In this document: piece by piece, positions 41,774-52,590 of the stretch
How the letters are laid out: each line of letters begins with the position of its first letter
Position numbering within the stretch: position 1 is the stretch's first letter
Assembly: GCF_003286085.1 (NCBI RefSeq)
Contig: NW_020825348.1
Location: 310,001 to 374,000 of the forward strand
Direction: 5' to 3'
DNA from: Drosophila persimilis
Lineage: Eukaryota > Arthropoda > Insecta > Diptera > Drosophilidae
DNA: 64,000 nt
Notes under the pieces: model-generated
What the model saw: the letters and a program-made list of their open reading frames with translations, nothing else
Told to the model about the DNA's origin: nothing
The model's database searches: none
Position numbers and translations under genes: made by a program

Positions 41774-42119
41774 CGCTTATGAGCTTTTTTCACGTCCTAT
41801 AAAACTTTTGTAATAAACACAATTAAAAAATCAAATTTACTTTTAGTTTTCTAACCTACAATAGACTATAAAAATGTTTATCATAAGCATTTTTCATTTC
41901 AAATATATATTTTATGATCGATTAAACCTTAAAATCATATATAAAGGCTGGCCAAAATAATAAGTACAGCAATTCTACAAAGCGAAAAACTAAAAGCGTA
42001 TCAAAATTTGTCCACTGTTTTCTTAGAATTTATAATCTTTTAATAGTATCCTATATAACCACACTTATTTTTGATGATTTCGGCCATTCTTCTTGGCATA
42101 CCAGCAATAAGTTTGCGGC

Positions 42120-43065
42120 AAGTCTCCACTGGAATCTCACACCACGTTTATTGCACAACTTCTCCACAATTCTTTTTCTTTTCGAAAAGCATTTTTACCA
42201 TTTGACGTTTTAAGTCACCCCAAAGGTTTTCAAATGGGTTTAAATCAGGAGACTGACTTAGCCAAGCCATAACGTTTACATTTTTTCCCGTAAACCAAGC
42301 CTTCACCACCTTTGAGGTGTGCTTTGGGTCATTTTCTGGTAGAAAGACCCATCTCAAGGGCATGTTTTCCATAGCATTAGGTTGTATAATGTCTGTCAAT
42401 ATGTTTTTATAGCCGAATTGGATCACATGATCAGTTATGCGATGTACCGGCTCAACGGCATGCCAAGAAAAATAGCCCCAGATACTTATACATCAGAATC
42501 CGTTCTTTAACCGTTTTCTTTGTGTACCGGAAGTCGAATCCTTTGCCTTTGGGTCCTTGCATACATCTTCTGGAGTCATTATCAAAAAGATTTATTTTTG
42601 TTTCGTCTCTCAATAATATATTATTCCACTTTTAAGACCCATCTGACCCAGACCATGCCAAATGATTTTCAACGAGTTGTTGCCTCATCTTCAAAATTTT
42701 TACTCGGAGTAAGGGAGCTTTTCGGACTATACGTCCTGTTAGGTCTGTATATTGTAGTCTCCGACGAACCATCAGACCTGATTTTTCTTTCCCAATTTGA
42801 GCGTATTTGGCCTTGGAAGACATGAACTGATCCTTTTTTGCAAGACTGATGATGCGGGTGTCCGTTGTTTGTAAAGATTTCTTCTTCCATCCTCGATTTT
42901 CAATAAGCACTTTAGATTTGAAAGTATTCTGAACCAAAAATACCGATCGTCCAAGACTTTTCGCAATTCCCCGGAGAATTTTCCTTTCTTTTTGAAGACT
43001 TATGGAAAACTTATTTTCTTCAGGAGTACGGCCTATCTAAAGAATTTTTTTAACTCTCATGTACT
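42120..43065 (-). pseudogene. Tc1-like transposase, degraded
   Basis: DDE transposase remains on the minus strand. The N-terminal part (42632-43060) carries the paired helix-turn-helix DNA-binding region, with GRIVRKAPLLRVK and the TTDTRIISLAKKD block. The catalytic part follows as WNNILLRDETKINLF (first Asp), ENDPKHTSKVVKAWF (second Asp) and SQSPDLNPFENLWGDLKRQM (the Glu, with F in place of the more common I before it). All three catalytic residues can be seen, but frames shift at about 42430-42630 and stops intervene, so no full transposase can be made. Length and order match Tc1-type enzymes. Confidence 0.88.
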
Positions 43066-43339
43066 TAAATATGAAGGAACTCAATAAAAACCAACAATCC
43101 TTTGACCAAATCCTTATCTAATCCTTTCAAATATATAAATAACACCAGTGTACTTATTATTTTGGCCAGACCAAAAATGTCCATTCAGCAAAAATGTATG
43201 CATAGAATTTTATTAAGATGGTTCCCCACTTTAATTTTTGATTTAAATATTTGGCAAGACCTTTCCAAATATAAACAATTGGCATCCATACATTTACAAA
43301 AATTCGAGCTATTCCATAACAAACTAGCACGACACCGAT

Positions 43340-43368
43340 GTACTTATTTTTTTGGCCAGTAGTGTATG
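43340..43368 (-). repeat. Right outer terminal inverted repeat of the Tc1-like element
   Basis: Inverse of the left end: GTACTTATTTTTTTGGCCAGT then AGTGTATG, followed by TA. The inner partner is at 43146-43170. Confidence 0.85.
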
Positions 43369-43370
43369 TA

Positions 43371-43864
43371 CCTGCTTGAGCCAAGCGTCGCAAATAAGGG
43401 TTATTTTTGGTTGCTTTTGTTTTTCTGCTGGACTGCTCACATATAGACCTTCGTACTCACCGCAGATTATAACAATTTAATTCGCTAATCCGGATTTACA
43501 TTCTATTTCTTTATTCTTCTTTTATTCCCGGTCATAAGGGAAGAATAAAGTCATATGTATAATGTGATTGCAGCGAAACATTAATATAATTTGAATACAG
43601 TTATTTCACAAATTTAACTTTTTATATAAGTGAGATTTTTTTTATTTACCACGCGCAAAACACATATTAATAAAATTACAGCACTTAATTTCGCTTCGTT
43701 TGCGCACAATTTGCAGATTGCAGATAGCAAATGTAAAGCGAACAAAGCAAAAGAGTTCTGACGACGCAAGCGCAAAAGAGACAAAAAGTAAAAACGAAGT
43801 TCTCTTCTACTTCTACTTTCGGCACGCGCGGAAAAGAAAGAAACAAAAGAAAAAACGAGGCTGA
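43371..43864. other. Intergenic, nothing recognised
   Basis: AT-rich sequence between the Tc1-like element and a DINE-1 copy. A minus-strand frame (43614-44036) crosses into DINE-1 sequence and has no recognised motif, so it is not called. Confidence 0.5.
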
Positions 43865-44576
43865 ACGTTTTGAGTTGCTGCGGAGACCGCAACTCTTCAT
43901 TTATACTCGGGTACTTAGTCAGTATGGCTCTCATCCGGCATACGCCGCGAATATTAAACGACACGACAAGGAGTGCGTGCGAGAGAGACAGAAAATCAGT
44001 CTGAGCGGGACGTCGGGCGCTGCTTAGCCAGTGCAAATTGATTTGTTCCTTTTGGCTATAAAAATGATCCGATCTGATCCAGATTCAGCAATCTGATAGA
44101 TATGGTCATTATCTGATTGTGTGTGTTTTAGTTTTCTTGAATCTGCAATATTGTGGATGCAACAGATTTTCGTCCTTTGTGGGAGTGGAAGTGGGCGGGG
44201 CGAAGTTTTGAAATATACTTATAACAGTGACATATCACAGAAGTCCGGATATAAAATGGCGCTCTAGCTCCTATAGTCTTTGAGCACTAGGCGCCTATAG
44301 GGGCGGACAGACGGACAGACAGACAGGGCTCAATCGACTCGGCTATTGATGCTAATCAAGAATATGTATACTTTATGGGGTCGGAAACGATTCCTTCTGG
44401 ACGTTACACACATCCACTTTTACCACAAATCTAATATAGCCCAATACTCATTTTGAGTATCGGGTATAAAAACAAACAGTTGGATTTGGCTGGCGTCAAC
44501 GCCTAGATGACATTGTATATGACATTCGTTATCGCTCACTGCAGGGCCCCTATACTCATTTTGAGTATCGTGTATA
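43865..44576 (-). mobile_element. DINE-1 copy, minus orientation, with an extra terminal fragment
   Basis: Runs from the reversed 3' hairpin (GAGTTGCTGCGGAGACCGCAACTC, 43871) to the reversed 5' end at 44440-44469 (ACTCATTTTGAGTATCGGGTAT). A second isolated 5' terminus (TACTCATTTTGAGTATCGTGTATA) lies at 44550-44575, 80 bp further, indicating a second truncated copy or terminal slippage. Only one internal module type is present, so it is a short variant. Confidence 0.88.
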
Positions 44577-44717
44577 AAAAAACATCCTAGCTAACGACGA
44601 TCTCTGAATCGAGTCGAGGCGATGGACCAAAACGGTCTTGCCAGACTACAAGCCAGCCAAATCTAGCGCAGCCAAGGGTTCAAACAACGGCAACGCTCAA
44701 CGGAGGATCCCGCAATA

Positions 44718-44826
44718 AAATATAAAGTTCTAGCCCGATTATACAACGTTTAGAGGTGCCGACTTGAGGTGAATGTTGACAAAATCAATGGTTTCTATGG
44801 CAACTATACCATATATCGCTCTGATC
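44718..44826 (+). repeat. Left terminal inverted repeat of the unidentified element
   Basis: Starts AAATATAAAGTT, includes TTTAGAGGTGCCGACTTGAG and ends near CGCTCTGATCA. Partner at 48987-49103. Confidence 0.75.
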
Positions 44827-45655
44827 AAATTGCATTTTTCTTGCCATTTAAATTATTAAAATATAATTCATCCTCTTAAATTTCAGCTCGATTCAGCTAC
44901 ATTTAAGACAATAATTAATAGTTCACATTTAACATTTTTAAATCTAATGTGCAATTACACGTGTAGATTGTTAAAATATCGAATTGCCACCTTCGTCTAC
45001 CCAAAATACTTTCGGAATGGGAATGAAGTGGAGAATAATCACGGTAAAATCAAAGAAGCCTGTTTTGATACAACTGCATACAAATCTGGAACCATTTCCA
45101 TTTCTTGAAGATTTAACGGCAGTACGTTCCGCCTAGAGAAACTATTAGACAAAAGACTCTTATACCTCCCATGCAGACATCAAACCAGTGAAATACATTT
45201 GCGGACAGCATTTGAGTCACATGCCGAAGTTACATAAGGTAAAAACATTGCATTTTTTGTCAGATTTAAAGATTCCTGGAAGACTATTGAACAAATCAAG
45301 TTTAAGTTTGGTGTGACTGATCAGTACGTTGCAACGCATTTAAATGACAGAAGAAATGCAATAATTAACTTCTGTCAAGTTTAATTGAGAAAACTCATTT
45401 ACGTACTGATTACGTTCAATTGTTAGAGTTAACTCAGGTTTTTTTTAGGATTCGTTCCGAAAGGTAATTTTTCCGACTCCCTGGACCAATGTACCATCCA
45501 CGCTGGATGTATAAGGCGATTTAAGTTTAAGTTAACAACTTGAAAAGTAAAATATTTGCGCGACGTTTCTATTTGTATAGTGCGTTCTTATATAAATGAT
45601 TGGTTTCGGTCAACATTAGCTGTTGAAGCTCCAATACTGGACCTTTAATTTATAT
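44827..45655. other. Left interior of the TIR element, uncertain Helitron 5' end
   Basis: No clear gene. A short plus-strand reading near 45180 (HADIKPVKYICG) resembles a Helitron Rep motif but is out of order relative to the rest of the Helitron, so it may be a rearranged scrap or coincidence. The Helitron 5' terminus (expected A|TC junction) could not be located. Confidence 0.4.
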
Positions 45656-45660
45656 TCAAA

Positions 45661-47600
45661 ATGTACAAATATAACGAAATTGATCCAAAAATGGCAAACG
45701 TCGTTTTAAGAAAGACCTGCAGCCATTTATGTAATTATATGATGAAAATATCGCACTTGCATTTTTTGACGATAAAGTTACTTTCATGGAGAAACGAGAA
45801 TGGGCAAAGCAGTTCTTGGCACTTTGTGTTGAAAGAATTTTGAAAGAAAATGATTTACCCACGGTTATTACATGAAACCTATCGAAGATGCACATTATAT
45901 TTTTTTTAACAAATATTCTTAATGGAAAACATAGAGGAACAACTTGATCGATGTCAAGAGATAAATGCAGCAATGAAAAGAGCAATTCCTAAAGATCTGC
46001 AGCAACTACTTCATGAATATCATGCGTTGTTCAGGCTGTTCAGGCATGCCAAATGATGACCACAAAGAAGTGATCAGAGCGGATAAGCGACCATCTGGAA
46101 CACACGAACGCAAATTTAACGCTCCAACATGGTGAAAACATGTAAAGACGTGATACTGGGAAACTGCAAAAATATTTGAAACACATCTTTCATATGACAC
46201 GTTGCAGTACCCGCTCATGTTTTGGCAAAAAAAAAAGATGGATATCATTTTAATATCAAAATAATAAATCCATTGAATGGTGAAGAGATTACAAAGAAAG
46301 TTTGCTCTATGAATTATTATTCATGATTAATAATTCGACAAAATGCTGACAGCTTTTAACTTTCATAAGGTTGAGCCAACGCAAATTGCGTTCTGAAGAG
46401 TATATGCATTTACGTGATGCAATTGGTAAACTAACTATTCTGCCGGCGACGAATATAGGTAGTCCACGTCATATGCATAAAGATGCAATGACATATGTTA
46501 TTACTATATTACTTACTACTTACTTGCTCTATATTACTTTTACCTATAATCCAAAATGGATAGAAATTGTTCAAGTGCTGCTTTCCGGACAAACATCAAG
46601 TGATCGATACGCCATTACGTGTATTCAGCCAAAAAATCAGGTTACTGATGAACTACATTGTTAAAGAACGCGAATCTGGAGATACTCGATGCTGGATGTA
46701 TTCAATCTACTGGAAAAAACGAGGCCTGCTAGTCTTATTTTGTTAGTGGAAAGAGTTCAACCAGACTAATTAGATGATATCATAAGTGCTGAGATTCCCG
46801 AAGCCGATTCAGACCTATATGATGTCGTAATCAATCGCCAACCAATCGTCTTGCATGGTCGACGGCAAGTGTTCCAAACGATATCCACGGATATTAGCGG
46901 CGGTGCCCATCACTGAAAGCGACAGTTATCCACTGTATCGGCGTCGATCACCCGACGATAACGGTCTAAATAGTTAGTTAGTAGTGATAGACTAACTAAC
47001 TATTTCCAAAACGTTCAAGACTCATTGCAACGTTGAATATTGCAATTCTGTAAAGTCTATAAAATAAATTTGCAACTGTGTCACGAAAGGAAGCGATATA
47101 GCGGTTTTTGGCATCCAATCATCCAATACCAACGATGAAATTACGCGCTATCAAGTTGGTCGTTATGTGAACTGTAATGAAGCAATTTGGCGTATATTCT
47201 CATTCCTTATTCAAGAACGTCATCCTACTGTTGTGCATTGGGCGGTGCATCTGGATAATGGTCAACGAGTATATTTAACGGCATCAAATATTGTTCAACC
47301 TGCTGAAACACCTCCAGTTTCTTTGCCATCTGACAAAGCGATCTATTTGCACGAACTTTGCTATACTCGAAGATGCTACGCTACAATATTACAATTGGAA
47401 TGCTTTATCGAAGAAATTTCAACGACTGAACTATGGCGATGCAGTTCCAACCTGTGGCATACAAGGATAATATGTTATAAAAAATTTTACATCAAAATCC
47501 CGATCTTGAAATTAATGAGGAGATACAAAATCAAGCTTTAATACTGATCGAAGACATGTGTTACCTCCCTCATATGCGGTAGTTTATTATTCAGGTTAGG
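45661..47600 (+). pseudogene. Helitron N-terminal and Rep (HUH nuclease) region
   Basis: Starts with KYNEIDPKMANVVLRKTCSH (45664), then a Helitron-like N-terminal region with DKVTFMEKREWAK. The Rep domain follows: QRKLRSEEYMHLRDAI (46378), FITFTYNPKWIEI-like sequence (46530), CWMYSIYWKKRG and DDIISAEIPEADSDLYD (46770), then SDIAVFGIQSSNTNDEITRY and GRYVNCNEAIWRIFSFLIQE (47100-47220). The Rep tyrosine motif region at 47059-47094 reads I-K-stop-I-C-N-C-V-T-K-G: the two tyrosine positions are a stop (47065-47067) and Cys (47077-47079), so Rep is dead. Several frameshifts. Confidence 0.85.
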
Positions 47601-47659
47601 AATGCCAGCGTCAAATCGTGGAATAAATGACGCATTTAATCGAGAATTGGAACGGGAAC

Positions 47660-48720
47660 GATAATATGATCACCAAGAATCCCCAACAAAAGGAAGTTTA
47701 TGATACATTAATGAAGGCAATTGATAATGGAAATGGTGGTTTTTATTTCCTGGATGCCTCTTTTGGAACTGGTAAGACATTTCTCAGGTCAATGGTTTAA
47801 TCTACTGTTCGGCTCATTCAGCATTAAAATTACCGTTAAATCTTCAAAATATTGCAGAACCTATATGTAATATTGCAAAAAACTCCGCAATGGCCAAATT
47901 TTTGTCAGCATCGAAAATAATCATGTGGGGCGAATGCACAATGGCGCATAAACGTGCACTAGAAGCACTCAACCAAACATTGAAAGATCTACGCAATGAC
48001 TCCAGATATTTTGGAGGCGCTATGATTCTACTGTCTGGCGCTTTCCCCCAAACACTGCCAGTAATTACATCATCAATGCCGACGAAATAAACACTTGCCT
48101 AAAATCATCATTCCCAAACATTATTTCCAACTACAAAAATTAAGCATGGTTGCGTGAACGAGCAATTTTAGCTGCTATGAATAAACATGTAGATGAACTT
48201 GACTACATAATTCAGACCGAGAACATTGGAACAATGCATTCATTCAAATATATTGATTGTGTTACAAATGACGATGAAGTAACTGTGAAGAACTATCCAA
48301 CTGAATTTTTATGCTCTTGGATGTCCCAGGCTTACCACCGCACAATTTACGACTAAGGCTTGGCTCCGTAGTAATCATGCTTGAAAACATAAACCAACCA
48401 AAACTGTGCAACGGTACGCGTTTTATGGAAAGAAAATTGATGAACAATTTGATTTACGCGACGATACTCAAAGGAAAATTGGAAGGAGAGGTTCTCATTC
48501 GCAGGATTCCGATGATCCCAACAGATATGCCGTTTGAGTTTACGTCTTGCATTTGCCATGACTATTAACAAATCAGAAGACCAATCCTTGAAAGTATGTG
48601 GTCTGAATCTGGAAAATCCATGTTTTTCCTATGGCCAATTATATGTGGCATGTTAACGGGTCGGAAGACTATCTGCGTTGCCTAATAATAAAACAAAAAA
48701 GTTTGTGTGTAACAAGGTGA
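47660..48720 (+). pseudogene. Helitron Pif1-like helicase region
   Basis: Superfamily 1 helicase that would unwind DNA during rolling-circle transposition. Walker A is seen in YFLDASFGTGKTFLRSM (47750-47795); motif II in SKIIMWGECTMAHKRALEAL (47915); a later segment has RYFGGAMILLSGAFPQTLPV; the C-terminal part has LAAMNKHVDELDYIIQTENI and NQPKLCNGTRFMERKLMNN. The end is the conserved [20 protein letters not shown] and FSYGQLYVA region (48550-48650). Frames change at least four times. Confidence 0.85.
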
Positions 48721-48913
48721 TTAACTGAAGAAAAAAATAAAGCCTACATAATTAAAAAAACACCTATTAACGCATCGTTAAAATACAAAAATTTACATGA
48801 TAAAATCAAAAGTCTGCCTATTGCCTCTAAGGCGGAAAAAAGTTCACCAGATCATCTAAAAATTGTTCGCTATAAATTAGCCACATTCAATTAAGAACAT
48901 TTGGTTGTTGCAT

Positions 48914-48942
48914 GGCAGAACAACGTCTGCCGGGTTCGCTAG
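48914..48942 (+). terminator. Helitron 3' terminal hairpin and CTAG end
   Basis: A perfect 6-bp stem (GGCAGA/TCTGCC) with an ACAACG loop lies 8 bp before CTAG. This is the rolling-circle termination signal of Helitrons. Confidence 0.9.
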
Positions 48943-48986
48943 TTTATTATATTTTATTATTCTAAATCACATACAAAGTACATTCC

Positions 48987-49103
48987 GATCAGAGCGATAT
49001 GTATAGCTGCCATAGGAACCATAGGCCAAATATCGTATTTTTCAAATTTGACCTCAAGTCGGCACCTCTAAACGTTATCGAATCGGGCTAAAACTTTATA
49101 TTT
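48987..49103 (-). repeat. Right terminal inverted repeat of the unidentified element
   Basis: Reverse complement begins AAATATAAAGTTTTAGCCCG and continues AACGTTTAGAGGTGCCGACT, then ATCGCTCTGATCG near the inner end. Confidence 0.75.
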
Positions 49104-49147
49104 GTAGACCCTGAGACAAATAAGACATACAAATAAGCACAACCCTA

Positions 49148-49672
49148 ATGTATATGAGTCAAGACCTTAATCACACGGTTCTGAAGCTTGAAAGCCTCTA
49201 TCGGTGTCTTAAGTCTGATTTTCAGAATGCCCTTTCGCACAATTCACTTGAGCGGGTGAAGCCGATTACTCTAAGGAAGAATTTGAACAGGCCAAAGCGG
49301 GCGACCGACTTAATGTCTCCACGGTTAGTGACCCCAACATCGGCTGAGGTCATTGACTTGGGATCTGCTGCTGCTCCCCCACCTGATTTAGAGGGCTTTG
49401 TTACAGTCAGAAGGAGAGTGAGGAAGAATCGGAAGAAACATGCCAATCGTCTGGTTGGTGTTGCTCCGAGCTGCGAACAGCTGAGTGTGATGCAGAGCGC
49501 CAAATACCTGCATATTGGTCAATTTTCTACCGCTACGGGGCCAGAGACGGTGGTGAAATTTGTTGCCGATAAGCTCAAGGTGCCGGTGGCGGAAATTTCT
49601 TGTTTGAAATTAGTCAAGCGAGAAGTGCTTGCGTCAGCAGTAAAGTGCATTTGCCGCACGAGATTCTTTTGA
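49148..49672 (+). pseudogene. CR1-like ORF1, C-terminal part
   Basis: 174 codons without the PHD finger. A Pro/Arg-rich linker (VTVRRRVRKNRKKHANRLVG) is followed by a C-terminal domain with KYLHIGQFSTATGPETVVKF and LKVPVAEISCLKLVKREV. It parallels the C-terminal domain of the intact ORF1 at 62.9-63.2 kb (QVFVSRLAPDLTSNDVTAFI). It probably binds nucleic acid as part of the LINE particle. The end (CICRTRFF) is frameshifted off the normal close. Confidence 0.65.
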
Positions 49673-49675
49673 TAG

Positions 49676-50110
49676 ATGATTGTTTTAGTATGGTATAGTA
49701 TAAATAATGTTTTTAATAGGCTAAATAAGATTCTAGACTTAATTTTTGTTAGTTCGGATATAGATTGCCATGTTACATATCGCGAACTGCCTATCGCGGA
49801 TTGTGACATGCATCATATGCCGTTAGAATTCTCAGCTAATTCCCAGTCTTACTCGCCTTTGGCGGAACCATATTATGAATACTTCTTTTCTACTTTAAGA
49901 CTGAATGCTATTCGGGGTAGTTTGTTAAACGTTAATAGGCCTTCTGTTCTCTCACATCCTAGTGCTGACACTTCCTATAGTGTTTTCCTGCATACGGTCT
50001 GTCGTATTATTGTTAACAATGCTTCCAAAAGGGTGCATGGCTCCTATAGGCTACCGTGGTATACGAAAGGTCTTGTGAAATATAAGAATCTGCGTAACAA
50101 GTATTTGTAA
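49676..50110 (+). pseudogene. CR1-like ORF2 endonuclease tail and RT lead-in
   Basis: Begins inside the endonuclease with NRLNKILDLIFVSSD and ADCDMHHMPLEF (the conserved C-terminal His region), then a lead-in to RT with HGSYRLPWYTKGLVKYKNLR. The catalytic GDFN part is missing. The endonuclease nicks target DNA to prime reverse transcription. Confidence 0.72.
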
Positions 50111-50189
50111 CGATTTGGTAAGACCCGGGACCCTGTAGACTGGGCGAGATATGTGCAGCATAAGAGGGAGTTTGATGAATAATTCTTCT

Positions 50190-51380
50190 AATCAATAATT
50201 TTAATAAATCCGACTGTGATGGCATTTCTGCCTTTCTGATTCGCAACTGTGATGTTTCGCTCTGTGAACCTCTTAAAATTCTCGGTTTATTGGCAAGTGG
50301 AAAGCTGCCGCGATTACGCCAATCTTTAAGAAAGGTGCCAAAAACCTCATATATAATTATAGACCAATTGCCAAACTCGGTAATGTTTCAAAACTTCACT
50401 TTCTTCATGAAGTCGTACATTAGCCCAAATCAGCATGGTTTTATGCCGGGTAGATCAACGACCACCAATCTCATCGCTTTCAGTAATTTCTGCAATGCTT
50501 TCTCAAGTAGATGTTGTGTATACTGTCTTTGCTAAGGCCTTTGACAAAGTCTCCCACTGTGCCTTAAAAGCCAAGCTGCATCGGTTAGGAATTCATTCCT
50601 TCCTACTCAGTTGGTTTAGGTCATATCTTGAGCGGCGAGAGTTTGTAATATTGTTATATGGGAAGCTTTCGTTCGGATAGAGTTTCTCGTTGGTGCAGAC
50701 TTAATTCGCTCCCACTCAACGTTAGCAAATGCTGCTTTGTTTCCCTTAGCAAGTGTATCTTCAAGGTGCTGGCCTCATACTCTATAGATGGCAATCCTCT
50801 CTTAAAGCAGAAGGAGATACTTAACCTGGGGGTCTTATTCGACTCAAGATTTCTTTTTGCTGAGCATCTGAATTTTATATTGCCAAAAGCCTATGCTATG
50901 TTTGGCTTTGTTAAGCGCAATTCACCCCAGTTCAAGGACCCATATACGAGGGTGAGCTTGTACTCATTACTTGTGCGCTCGCCCCTTGAGTACGCTTCCA
51001 TGGTGTGGAATCCCAGTGGGGTCGTTCAAATTTCATGCATCGAAAGATCGCAACGAAAGTTTCTCAAATTTGCACGCTGCCGTCTTATGAGTGCCGACAT
51101 CTGCACTCGTTCATCTCTCCTCTCTCGAGGATAGCAGGACCATTGCGGCTCAGATTGACATTTTAGTGGGTAACATTGATTGTCCTGACCTGTTTAGTAG
51201 GATTTGCTTCTGTGCCCCTGCTAGGATCCTAAGGGACCAATTATGGGCAATTAATGTGCCCATTTGTATGGCGCTTCGACAGCACAATGCGCTGCCAGCT
51301 GGAATGCATTTTGACTTTTGCCAGGGGAAGGGAGCCGTCAGACGGTTGCTTGTAGACCTCTTCCTTTACCATAATTAGCT
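50190..51380 (+). pseudogene. CR1-like ORF2 reverse transcriptase remnant
   Basis: In several frames: SPNQHGFMPGRSTTTNLIAF (50420-50480, a signature RT block), KAFDKVSHCALKAKLHRLGI (50530-50590) and FLLSWFRSYLERREFV. A deletion near 50677-50690 then removes the catalytic F/YADD box. After it come RWCRLNSLPLNVSKCCFVSL, LGVLFDSRFLFAEHLNF and SPLEYASMVWNPSG, the thumb and C-terminal region. Non-functional. Confidence 0.8.
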
Positions 51381-51454
51381 CTTGTAAGGTAGTCTAGCCA
51401 GATAAGGATTTTTTGATTCCGTTGACGAATAAGAAAAAAAAAATAAATAAGACC

Positions 51455-52590
51455 AACCAAACTCTCCTCCTCACACGCCGCTGCGCTCATCGCAGACTGC
51501 AAGGCCAAGGTCATCGACGGCAAAGCACACGACTGTCAGTGGGAAAGCACGGACACTACTAAAAGGGCTGAGTCCCTTCTCAGTTATCTACTGACCACTC
51601 AGATGGTCCTTAAAACGGGCAAATGATCCCAACTTAGGCCTCACACTTGCCTTTCACAACATACAGAGGAACATAGCATCCTGCAGTATCCTTACATAAT
51701 ACTCGTTCGCGGACCACAGGTACGTGGAAACTGCATTCTCTTTTTTCTCCTTACCGAGTCCAGTTCAATTCCGGAACCTCAGGAGGACAAACTGGACTCG
51801 GTAATCAGATCACCTGGGCTGCGTTCCCCCTGAGTACCCCCTGAGGATGAGATTTCACGGGTAGCCACGTTGTTAAAAAATTTACCGACGACTGCAGTGA
51901 GGCCCTTAATAAATCCTGCCCCTCTAGTAAAACCAGAGGCAGGAAAAAACCCTAATGCTGCACTCCGAAACTACGGGAACTCCGGAAAAACTCGCGGAGA
52001 CCTTTCAACAGAACTAAAGCTCTAAATGTTGAGCAGAACTGGAAGAGAGTAAAAACAGTCCATCTACCTACAACCAAGGAAACAACAAATTAATGAAGCG
52101 AAAAGTGCCTCATGGGGAAAGCTCTGCTAAGAAATCGAGAAGCTTCGCGCTTGCGCAGAGTTCTCTCGAGGACAACACCCACCCTGCGCTACCTGAAGAA
52201 AGCCGACTAGTCTTGGACAACGTCCAGCAACGAGTAGTTAAACCTTCTCTTTAACACCCACTTCTCTGCCTGCGACGTTAACATATTTAATATGTTTTAA
52301 TTAGTATCCAGACTATCGATGTAAGGAAAACGTTAGTTGCGTAATCCAAAGATTTAAGACCTACAAGTCTGCTGGAACAGATGATCCAAACTGATCCACG
52401 CCGGAACGAGAGCCACTTACTGGCTCAAAAGTATCTACGAAGGAGTTTTCTCCCACGGGCACATCCCAGACGCCTGGCATTAGATCAAAGTTGTTCTCAG
52501 TCCTACGGCAGGCAAGACCTCACACACCAACCCCAAACTTTTCAGACCCATAAATCTCTCGTCTCTCTGAAGACGATGGAACGATGGAAA
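51455..52590 (+). pseudogene. I/LOA-type LINE ORF2 fragment (endonuclease end to RT start)
   Basis: Heavily decayed plus-strand LINE. Visible pieces: HDCQWESTDTTKRAESLL near 51525 (endonuclease, the D-x-N/H-W-G-S-T-D block, altered), then a charged linker NVEQNWKRVKTVHLPTTKET (about 52025), then the RT entry FKTYKSAGTDD (52345-52385) and TPGIRSKLFSVLRQ-type sequence near 52470 in mixed frames. The same general family type as the fragment at 10.5-11.8 kb, but covering the opposite half of ORF2, so the two do not overlap. Confidence 0.6.

Larger units (their letters stand above)
41744..43368 (-). mobile_element. Tc1-like DNA transposon with nested terminal repeats (1625 bp)
   Basis: Ends are CATACACTACTGGCGAAAAT at the left and the inverse ATTTTTTTGGCCAGTAGTGTATG at the right, each flanked by TA (41742-41743 and 43369-43370), the standard Tc1/mariner target duplication. 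A second pair of related repeats lies about 205 bp inside each end (GGCCAAAATAATAAGTACA at 41956 and its inverse at 43146), an inverted/direct repeat layout known from some Tc1 families, where transposase binds both sites. The transposase frame inside is minus-strand and broken. Confidence 0.9.
45656..48942 (+). mobile_element. Degraded autonomous-type Helitron
   Basis: Plus-strand fragments of a Rep/helicase protein in Helitron order are followed by a textbook 3' end: a GGCAGA...TCTGCC hairpin (48914-48931), then GGGTTCG and the terminal CTAG at 48939-48942, with T as the next base. Helitrons move by rolling-circle replication and end in CTRR before a T. Coding frames are broken many times. 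It lies inside the inverted repeats at 44718 and 49103, so it inserted into that element. Confidence 0.88.
44718..49103. mobile_element. Unidentified DNA element with about 110-bp terminal inverted repeats, hosting a Helitron
   Basis: The sequence AAATATAAAGTTCTAGCCCG at 44718 and the following AACGTTTAGAGGTGCCGACT reappear inverted at 48987-49103. Further in, CTATGGCAACTATACCATAT and ATCGCTCTGATCA also match inverted. Total inverted homology is about 110 bp with some mismatches and gaps. Such paired ends mark a cut-and-paste transposon or large MITE. I see no transposase of its own: the interior recognised is a Helitron. I cannot fix a target-site duplication or superfamily. Alternative: two separate solo copies in opposite orientation flanking the Helitron. 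Confidence 0.6.
49104..51451 (+). mobile_element. CR1-like LINE, internally deleted, with 3' tail
   Basis: Plus-strand ORF1 C-terminus, endonuclease tail and RT of a CR1-like element related in layout to the one at 62.3 kb, ending in an A-rich tail (AAGAAAAAAAAAATAAATAAG, about 51430-51451). The ORF1 start, most of the endonuclease and the RT catalytic box are deleted, so this is a dead copy. Confidence 0.78.

Noticed and set aside
45170..45215. Plus-strand HADIKPVKYICG reading as a second Helitron Rep motif
   Set aside because: Too short and out of order relative to the main Rep motif near 47060; kept only as a remark.
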